Source of the DNA: Pristionchus mayeri
Taxonomy: Eukaryota > Nematoda > Chromadorea > Rhabditida > Neodiplogasteridae
Direction of reading: 5' to 3'
DNA: 64,000 nt
NCBI GenBank assembly: GCA_036245805.1
Contig: BTRK01000002.1
Span: 17,043,067-17,107,066, forward strand
Positions within the stretch are counted from its first letter, which is position 1, and the number at the start of each line of letters is the position of its first letter. The notes under the pieces were generated by a model. The model saw nothing but the letters and a program-made list of their open reading frames with translations. It was not told where the DNA came from and did not search any database. The position numbers and the translations under genes were made by a program. This document shows, piece after piece, positions 55,084 through 64,000 of this stretch.

Positions 55084-58000
55084 ATGGATCAGTGGCCCAG
55101 TTATCCAATCGAATTCGTAGATAAAGAATTCCCGACACTGGAATCGACGGCTGCAGCTGGAAAGTGAACAATGACCCCTCCCTCCCCTATTCCCCCCCCC
55201 CCCCCCCCTCTCACCCACTCGATCATCCCAATTGCAGACCGAGGAAGCGAAACAACTGGAAAAAATCGGAAGATGAGAAAGAAGTGAAGAGCAGCAGTAA
55301 GAACAGATTGTTCCCCAATCACACCGCCCCTCCAAACTACTGGAAGAACAGGAAGCCCTCTGTGCCCGAGTGAGTGATACCAGATGGTGGATGGATGGAT
55401 TCTTCCCCTTTGAGATATGGAGATGATGACGTGAAGGCGGCGAACGAGGCGGTCGTCGCCGAGCCCTCCTTCAGTGCAGCTCTCGTCCAAGAAGAGAAGG
55501 AAATCGTCCCCGTCAGTTATTACTCCTATTCCAATGGGAGGTGATCTGAACGAGTGGGATAATGCTGCAAGAAATGCCATCTTGATCAGGAATCCCAATT
55601 TCTGCTGAGTGGACCTGGGACGATAAGGGCATCGCACATAGGGCAATAGTTCGCAACATATGAGGGGAAGCATGTTGAAAGGCATGGCGGAAGGTATATG
55701 ATCTCTTGCATTGCAGGTAAAACCGGAGTTCTTCGACAAAGTGACTGACAAGTGCCGATACGAGAAAATGGGCTTCGAGGAGCTGGCGATTATTCTCGTC
55801 GAGAAGGTAAACACTATCGGGATGACGTCATTCTCATCAACCGAGTGAATTCAGTTGCAATCTCGTCCGCCCGACCCCACCCAGACCTACCGTACTCTCA
55901 CCTTCCCCGTTCCCATGCAGGAATTCGGCGCCGTCGAGAGAGGTGTGCATCAACTTAGCATCAATAGGGACGATGAATGAGATAAATTGTTATGGGGTGG
56001 TTCTTTGTAGCAGTGGCACTTTCCCGTCCTCCGGACCCTTCTGCGACACCCAAGTGGAGGCTGAATCTGCCTGATAAGACCCTCACCGAGGAGTATACGG
56101 TGAGTGAAGATGAGCGGGAGGATCTAATATTGGACAGACAGTATTTCACCCCTCTCCGTTCCTCTTCAGTTGATCTCGTATCTCCGTCCCCTCCCTCTGC
56201 CCGTGGGCCCTTCTTCGATGGAGATGCTCATGCAGCAGTGCCCCTATCTACCTGTCGACAAGCGGAAGCTGCCCCTCTACAAGACAGAGTGAGTTAGGCT
56301 GATAATGCCATCGCTCTTATTGGAGCTATTCACACTCAACACTGATTACTATCGCGAGCCTGCTTTAAAATAACCAATTTAGTGAAAATATAGGAATGGA
56401 GAAATGTAGTGAATGAGAAGTGTCTTGGAACCGGAGATGTGTCTACTCATCATACCGCCCTTTCCAGTCCCATCGTCGTTCAGCCCAAGCAGACCGTAGC
56501 CACAAAGGGTCGTCCAGAAGTCTCGGTTGTGCCATCTGATCGACCCATTTCCACCTGGTCAGTTGACGATCGCCTCTCGCCTACCGTAGTCACCCTCTAC
56601 AAATTTGATTGAGGACTGGTCCTAGTAACGACGTGAGATCGTGCGGATCATCGGCCTCCTCTTCGCACCACGATAACTTCTCGCACTACGGTAGACAGAA
56701 CAAGTGAGTGCTGAGAACGATATTGACAGCTGTGAGGGAATTTGCTCACAAAAGGGAATGTTGCAGGCAGACTCAACCGACCAAAATGATGGAGTTCCGC
56801 AATTCTAGTCGTCCTCAAAACTACAAAGGGGACAAAGGAGGCTATGGAGATAGCAGGTACGCGCCACTGCCTTCATCCCCAAACCTCACCCATTTCGGCA
56901 CTTCTCTAGTTTCAACGATGGGGTCTCCCCGCGAAGCGGGGAGACCCCATCGCTGCTTACCGCTCAGGCTAAAAGCCGGCTTAGACCGGCGATATACACA
57001 GAAAACTGCGTAGCTTTAGCCTGTTCTGTTTTCCCCTCCCTGAGTAGGGACTCGGGGGCCTGAGTGGGAGGAAAGGGCTTACCCCCCAAACTAGAGAAGT
57101 CCCCCCCCCCATTTCTGTGCTTGCTCAAATGGTGAAGAAAGGAGGTGATAGATAGGGAGTATTGCAGGGATACGAGATACAATGCAGACGAGTGCCGATC
57201 CTCCAGACTGAACTACAATCACGAGTGGTACGCTATCCTTTCAATTGTGTTATGCAGCTTGTCAAAAAGCAGGTTGAATGAGTATTTTGAGGGACTTGTG
57301 CTACGAGTATCCCTCCAGGACGAGCAGTCGACTGAAGGAGACATACGGAGGAGGACTCAATGATTCCCATCGATCGGAGAGCAGAGACTTCGACGACTAC
57401 GACGACAGTGGATGCCAGCCAGATTACGGTCTGCTCAATTCATAGCTTGCGAAATCACATTTAAAAATGATGTAAAAGAAGGATTGATGTTGTCAGAGCA
57501 CGAGAGGTACTCGGAGGATCGGGGCGCGTCTCCCCCTGCAGAGCCAATCGACACAGTGATCACCGAACACTCGACCAAGACTCCCAGCTGGATTGTGGAG
57601 CAGGAGCACTACGGAAGGAGAAGAAATGTCAGTGTTAGAGAAGGAGAGGACGTGATGTGAAACGACGTATCATTTGATAGCACTGCTGCATGGGTCTCGT
57701 TTACTCACGCTACTAGACTCGGTGTAATAATGATCAGCTATATGATATATGATGTGACCCCTGCAGCCGATGGAATGGAGGACGAGACTGGGCAGTTCGA
57801 TACCCCAGCATGAGAGGATACTCATGGAGAAGAAGGAGAAGAGCAGTGGAGACCAAAAGAGGGAGGACGGTATGTTTCAATCTAATTGTTCGATTTTTGT
57901 TCTTTTGTTGCAATCGAAGAATGTAATAGAAAGTGCTCTCTATCAGATCCGGACGCTCGTCACTTCTGGAGGTGCGACGACGTGCCTCTCTCGGTTCGTC

Positions 58001-61000
58001 GTGCCTTCAGATGTCTGGAGGGAGTTCCCGCATCCTCGAGTGCAGCATTCGCAGATGATATCCATAGAGTAGAGGTGAGCTGAGGAGGGGAATCTGGAGG
58101 ACAATGGATATCGAAGGATACAAGTATGCAGAAGTGTTGATGAATGATCCTCCTCCTTGTCAGTTGTGCACGTGGTCGGGAGAAGAGGACGAGACTGAAG
58201 TGACTGCCAGGATGAGGGAGAAGTACGGGATCGAGAAGAGAGAGAAGGAGGAGGCAGAGAGGACTGTGCTCGTAGCACTCCCGAGAACTTCCATATCGGT
58301 GAGGATGGGAGGAGGAAATGAAGCACTGCTAGAAACGAATAGGACTGTCCGACAGTCACTGTCGACTGAGGACTCCGCAGTAATAGTTTTCGTTTCATAT
58401 TCATGAGCTTTGATTTTCTTGTAGTATAAGGTATGGGTATGGGAGTGGTTGCCTCTCAGTTGGTGGTTGGAGCGGGAGGCGAGGCTGAGATCCTCTTCGA
58501 TTCCGACTGCACGGATGTGCTCGTGAAGGGAGTCAACTACGAGGATATCGGACAGGCCATCCATGAACGAGTACTCAAGGTACACTCCACTCCTACCGTG
58601 TTTAGAATCTTACACTTGTGCAGATAATGGATATGAATGAGGCATCCATTGCAGACTCGTGACTTCGTCACCTACACCGCGAACAGGAGTTATCCCCACT
58701 CCCCGAGGTTGGTGGGAAGACCGAGATTCCCTTGATGGTCTCCTAGACAATCCAATATTTGCAGCATCTGCAATAACACGATCATTACATTGACGAGTCC
58801 GGAGGAGTCGAAGGCAGTCAGGGAGAGACTCATACTCAATGGAGTAGAGGCCAAGGTTATTCCTACTTATTCATCATTTAAATTTCGCTTCTAGGTTATG
58901 TGTAATACTTCCAAAATATCGCCTGTGAAATTCCAATATATCAAAAGTTTTACTTGAGGGTGAGGTTAGTAATGAAAGATGGTGTATTGCAGAAGATTCC
59001 TCGTGATCTGATAACTGGGAACTGGGATGGCAGCTACGCGAAGAGAGAATGCATGCTCGAACTGGATTGGGAGAGACACGGAACCCATGGACTATCTGTG
59101 GGTTACCATCTCGTTGTATCCTCGAATCTTGGCAGTATGATAAGGAACGAAAACTATATAGATGCCTCTTATTCTGTCATTTCAATCCCTTGGTTCAGGT
59201 ACGATTCAAGAATCTGTCGGTGCAGAACAACCTCGTGGACAGAATCATGAAATTTCACTCGGAATATTTCATGTCATCGTACGTCAACATGGAGGAGTAC
59301 TACAACAAGGTGAGTGCGTCGAGAGGGAAACGAGAGGATTTAGTGAAGTTAGTAGTTGTTAATCATAACTACTATCGGTCGCTCACCACTTTTCGGGTGC
59401 ATTGTTATTCACTCCCGTCTTCCCCTTCCGAGCAAGAGGATAGAATGGAATACTTTCCTCTCTCTCTCTCATTGAATTCTCCCCGTACTAAAGCTAGGAC
59501 TGCACTTGGCTTATATTCAATGGATGAGTGCTTATCAGATGTACGTGGCCGTTCCCTTCTCTCCCTTCCCCGTCGACGACGACATAAGATACCTCAAGAA
59601 GCTTCTGGAGGAGAACGGCGTCGAACTGCACGCCATCGTCGCCCTCAAGAGCAAGGAGGGACCACAGATGATTGAGGGCAAGCAGTGAGTTGGATTGCCA
59701 ATTGAGGGGATGGGAGGAGGGTTGGAGGATGGGACGGGTCGATGGATACATTCGAGAGATGTCTGAGCTACTGGAAGGTATTTGATATATGCACTGCAGG
59801 AAGCAGTTCCAGTGCAGACAGGCGATCAATCGACGGATTCTGAGAGTGGCCATCCAGGAGGGAGTGTGGGGAGGATTCCATCCCACCACTGCAGAGGAAT
59901 GGAAGATGGTCAGTGGACTCGCTGCCCTTCCCATTCCCTCACTCATCCCATCGTCTTCAGATGTTGGATGAGGGTCGCTTCTCGTGGGAGATCGAGATGT
60001 TAGACGATCGAGAGATGCGACAGAAGGATCATAATAGTGCCACTGTCGTATTTGAGTCAGTTGTTCATTCCCTCTCCTCGACATATTAATTCCTTCTTCC
60101 TCTTTTTGCACTATCTGATATGAGATGATTGAATTGCAGTTCGTTCGAGCAAGGGGAGCGAATCGCTGAACGATTGCAAAAGGGCACGCCCAATCCGCTC
60201 GGAGACGAGAAGTTCATCCTCAACAAGGAGGACAGAAAGGTGCGATATTGCTAATAGTTTCCTTCTTTCTGATACACCTGAGGATGGATGAGTTGTACCG
60301 TACTCCTCTCTCAGGGAGTATTCGCGCGTGCGAAGCTGCGGGTGCACTACAACGTGCCAGTGCACGTGCACGCCCTCGTTAAGGAAAGACTGAGACAGAT
60401 GGACCAAGCGTGGAGAGTGATGTCCCGCTTCTCCCATGCTTACTTCAACACGGACAAGGTACCAACTGCATCAATTACTACTACTAGTATTGCTTTAAAC
60501 AAACGAAGGGGATAGGAAAGGGAAGGGGGTAGGCCAACAAGTGAGAGTTCCGCTTGCAGGAGCCCTTCGTGCAGTGGTCATGTCTCATCACGAGACTCAA
60601 TGACAAGGCAACGCCGCCCGGATTCTGCCGTCTCGTCGTGGAGGGATTCCCCAGGAGGTATCCATTGCCTCATATAGATTGATTTGCCAGGAGATAAGAG
60701 ATTATGAGATGCCGGATCGATTATGCCTTATTATCAATGATTCCACGCTTATTTACCCTTTGATGGTCGGTTCATAAAAGACTGTGGTTTGCAGCTGCGT
60801 GGAGGACAGCTGCGCGCAGCTGCTGGAGGTGGTCAGAGGGGAAGTCGTCAAGTTCGAGGGAGTCGAGTGGCTGCTCACCGGGTACGGTAGAGAGTACCGC
60901 AGATTACGGAAATTGATTTCAACATCGAGATGGATAATGGGATTTGAGTGACAGATGGACACTCACTTGCGAATTCACACCTAGAATTTGGTGACAATTG

Positions 61001-63127
61001 TTTCCATGTTCCTTAGTCGAGTTTAAACTGAAGTGGATTGCAGAATCGGTCGGAATATGGCGAATGACGTGGCGAAGGAAGCACTCGTGAACAATAAGTG
61101 AGGATGGAAAGAGGAAGAGGAGAGACTAATCCTACTCGAATTGCAGAGTCCTCCTCGACTTCAATGTGCTCGGGAAGGAGATCCGACTGATCGGAGAGAA
61201 ATGGGATAGGGATGACGTGACTTTAAGACTGAAGGAGATCGTGGAGAAGAGGTACGAGGAGGAATGGAGAGAGGAGTGATTTAAGTAGACCAATGGAGGG
61301 TCTGACTAATGGAAAGAGAATGAAAGGAAGGAAGGAGACGACGATTGATTCAGAGACTCGCACGTGATTCGTACACGATTGAGTATACGTCAGCCGGTGT
61401 ACATGAATAGAGCAAGTGATGCAATCGGCCACTGTGGAGGAACGGAGATGATGGAGAGAGTGATTGGAGGTACGAAGGGGTAGATACGGTAGGAGGAGGA
61501 GAGGAGGACGTTAATGACGTCATTCAACGGTATACTTGGCAGGATGTCGAATCAGTGTGTGCACCAAGGACGAAGACCAGCGAACGCTCCGCTTCGAGGG
61601 TACGGTAGCCGCGTACGATCGACTGAGGGAATTCCTCGCGGACCTCGACGATACGGTGAGTAGGGAAGATATATGGGGAGATGGAATGAGGATGAACATT
61701 TCAGCTGCGTGAGTCGGCCAAGGCAGAGTACGAGAAGATGAGGAAGACCAATCCCATGCTGCAGGTAAAAAGGGATGAACTAGTTCGGGATTAGAGAAAG
61801 ATATCGTCGTTAAGTAATGAACCTGAAGGGACTAGTGTACGTGTCTCCTGAGTGAATGGTTTCTCCTCTTGAGGACTCTTCCCTCTCCCCTCTCACTTCC
61901 GCTCTCCTCTGTCCCATCTGCTGCTGCCGTCCCTCTGTCGACTTCTATCGACTGGAGGCGTGCGGCCACGTGTACTGCACCGCCTGTATCTACCACCAGG
62001 TGAGTAGAGGATCTCTGTCTGGAATGTCATTCATATGTACGTGGATGGATGGAAGATGCAAATCATTGTAGCTGCAATCGGAGCTATCCTCCCGTTCTCT
62101 CCCTCTGGTGTGTCGTCGTGACGGCTGTGGTCGCAAGTTGGTGGTCTCTGACTTGCTGCGACTGCTGCTGGGCAGAGACCCCGAAGTGACTGGAGAGACG
62201 GGACTGGAACACCTCGACGAGATGAAGCTGCGTCCCCTCGTCAGTGCAATCGTGTCGAATGCACTGCAGACGAAGAGGTACGCCGAGTGTTTCATCGTGT
62301 CGCCTTTATTGTATTAGGTTCTGTAGTATGAGTGAGCATAACATTCTTGCTTACGGTATACAGTTAGACACTGCTGGATGTCCTCCTCTCCTTGCAGAGA
62401 TCGTCTGATGGCGTGTCGCACTGCGGACTGCGCAGGAATCTTCCCCCGTCTGATGGAGGAGGACTCGATCGTACGTTGCAAGGCTTGCGAGAAGACTGCC
62501 TGCGGAGCGTGCGGATATGAGTCACATCGAGGAGTCTCCTGCCAGGAGTACGAGAATCTCAGAGGTGAGGGAGGGGGGGATGGTGGGGCGATCTCCATGG
62601 TCAATTCGTTAGAATGAAATGGATCAGAATGAACCGTGTTGAGAAAACGTGGACGTCTCGATCGCTTCGTATATGAAGAACAAGAAGGTGCGGAAGTGCC
62701 CGAACGAATCATGCTCCGCCGTCATCGAGAAGACTGTCGGATGCAACCACATGGAGTGCCCCCTCTGCAGGTACTGTATTGCGAGAGAGATACTGTAGTT
62801 ATCGATTGATCATCTATCGTAATCCACCCACTCCTTGCAGGACTCACTTCTGTTGGCTGTGTGGGTACGCGAGCAACGGGCAAGGAGAGATATACGCCCA
62901 CATGCAGAATGACCATGGGGGCAATGGCCTTCACATGGACGACGGAGAGATGTTCATGGTCAGTCGAGTCATTCAGAGGGGTCTAGCAGTTGAGAACCTT
63001 CCTTGCTCGTCTTCTCATTTTGGAGTAGAATACAACAGTGTGCTCCTTATAGCGTTCTAAAATGACCAGATCTTAAATTATGCTTTCCACTCATGCGACT
63101 CTTTTTCAGCTCCAGTTTGACGACTAG
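55084..63127 (+). CDS. RING-between-RING (RBR) E3 ubiquitin ligase with long N-terminal region
   Basis: About 38 small exons, roughly 1,350 residues, from MDQWPSYPIEFVDKEFP (55084) to a stop at 63125-63127. The first third is charged and low-complexity (KPRKRNNWKKSEDEKE, SSASSSHHDNFSHYGR). Next come a Cys-rich piece (CNRKCSLSDPDARHFWRC) and folded-looking segments without an obvious family, among them VRFKNLSVQNNLVDRIM, PVDDDIRYLKKLLEENGVEL and EWLLTGIGRNMANDVAKEAL. The C-terminus is RBR: RING1 LCPICCCRPSVDF with CGHVYCTACI (exon about 61874-61999), the in-between domain (62072-62277 and 62398 to about 62564), and RING2 KCPNESCSAVIEKTVGCNHM with ECPLCRTHFCWLCG (62644-62770, 62841-62958). The Cys of VGCNHM is the expected catalytic residue that takes ubiquitin from E2. 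One junction, between the exon ending near 61251 and the one starting near 61544, does not keep phase, so a small exon may be missing. A split into two genes is possible but phases otherwise run through. Confidence 0.8.
56919..57010. repeat. hairpin-bearing dispersed repeat in an intron of the E3 gene
   Basis: A perfect 13-bp stem (GGGGTCTCCCCGC and its inverse) closes a GAA loop at 56920-56948. Downstream text (GCCGGCTTAG, GGCGATA, CACAGAAA) recurs in order near 52531-52560, after a similar CCCGC-GAA-GCGGGGAG hairpin at about 52504. This marks a dispersed repeat family. Confidence 0.65.
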
Positions 63128-64000
63128 GCGACGATGTGTAGAGGAAGATGAAGAATACTTCCATATTAGAAATGTTTAGCTTTCGGTGATCCGCTAATTT
63201 AGTGCCTAATTTAGTGCCTAATATTCATAATTTCCCCGTTCCACACCAGCCGAGTACAGAAGTAATATGTCATTCACCTCTCTCACGGGTTTCTCTATCG
63301 AGCCCTCTATACACTCACTATTTAGGATTAACTGATACGAAATACTTGTTACCCGCCTCATCGCATAGCTTTGACATAATTCCCTGATCTCCCATCATGC
63401 TTTCTATTTGTATCCATCCTTGAATTATCGTAGTTTTGTTCAATGTTCTAAAAGAAGAGTGCAGGCTGTCACAATACTTTTGTCCTCCCTTATTCACTTA
63501 TCTGTAAACATTCACCTTTGTGTATGGGACGAAGCCCATACCAGTAAATAAATCGTAAATGTTATTTTTCATTTCTTTTCTACATTCTGTCCTCATTTCG
63601 TTTTACATTCAATGCCATGAGGGAGAAAGTTTATCCTGATTGCGAATCGCTGTAAGTTCGATGTTTCAATCGATAATCACAATGTGCTACAGTAACCTCT
63701 GGAGGGGCGGGAGCTGTGTATTCGAATGGGAGGTACAAAACTATGCTACATAGACAGTGTTTTGTGTGTATGTTACAGTATCCCTATCCATAAGAGAGAG
63801 GCGCGAAAGCATTTCAAGTGTTCGATATTCGAAGAGGATACGAATTACAATGATAGCAGCTCTATTAGACTTTAGTGGCAACAATTCGACTGAGGAAAAG
63901 GAAGGGGCGATGAGCGAAGCTTCTCTACTCAACTTCGCACATTTTCGATTCTCTACAAACGAGTAGTGAGAACAAACACGAATTGTGAATCGTGAGTAGG
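63128..64000. other. 3' flank of the E3 ligase gene
   Basis: AT-rich sequence with AATAAA near 63547, a candidate polyadenylation signal. No coding exon or RNA gene was recognised up to the window edge. Confidence 0.45.

Overview
The window looks like nuclear DNA of a free-living nematode, most likely a diplogastrid of the Pristionchus type. Genes are dense and cut into many small exons separated by introns that are often 45-100 bp. Exon borders are classic GT/CAG. There is one nematode-style serpentine receptor, first coding exons often follow a CAG acceptor-like site (as expected with spliced-leader trans-splicing), and the 7-mer TACGGTA/TACCGTA is scattered through introns and spacers. The organism call is inference; no marker gene settles the species.

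Layout from left to right: (1) 3' part of a gene whose product has a Tyr/Pro/Ser-rich tail (+, 1-2512). (2) tsn-1, the Tudor-staphylococcal nuclease (+, 25 exons reconstructed in frame). (3) A small multi-pass membrane protein (-, partial model). (4) fzr-1/Cdh1, the APC/C activator (+, 16 exons). (5) An achaete-scute type bHLH factor (-). (6) Two beta-tubulin genes head to head around a 0.9 kb shared promoter (20807-26769), both 448 aa. (7) A rhodopsin-like nematode GPCR (-) with a tRNA-Pro(TGG) in an intron. (8) A nuclear hormone receptor (-, 17 exons, 472 aa) with two large foldback elements in its introns. (9) A Y-box/cold-shock RGG protein of CEY type (-). (10) A KCTD/BTB-T1 protein (-). 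(11) YIPF3, a Golgi YIP1-family membrane protein (-). Its last intron has grown to 4.5 kb by a decayed LINE, a mariner nested in that LINE, and a 1.15 kb foldback. (12) A roughly 1,350-residue RING-between-RING E3 ubiquitin ligase with a long unassigned N-terminal part (+, about 38 exons).

The genes do not form one pathway. Several are housekeeping or cell-cycle genes (tubulins, fzr-1, tsn-1, cey, yipf3). I worked out reading frames and splice phases by hand for most genes; totals divisible by three support the models of tsn-1, fzr-1, both tubulins, the GPCR, the nuclear receptor, cey, yipf3 and the bHLH gene. The models of gene 1, the membrane protein at 9366-11241, the KCTD gene and the E3 ligase keep unresolved junctions, stated in each entry.

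The most unusual material is repeat-derived: a spliced-leader-like sequence (SL1 exon in two blocks, followed by its splice donor) inside a terminal-inverted-repeat element at 51.6-52.7 kb, a new-looking foldback family in the nuclear receptor gene, a 325 bp near-identical direct repeat, and a LINE that seems to supply a splice acceptor to YIPF3.
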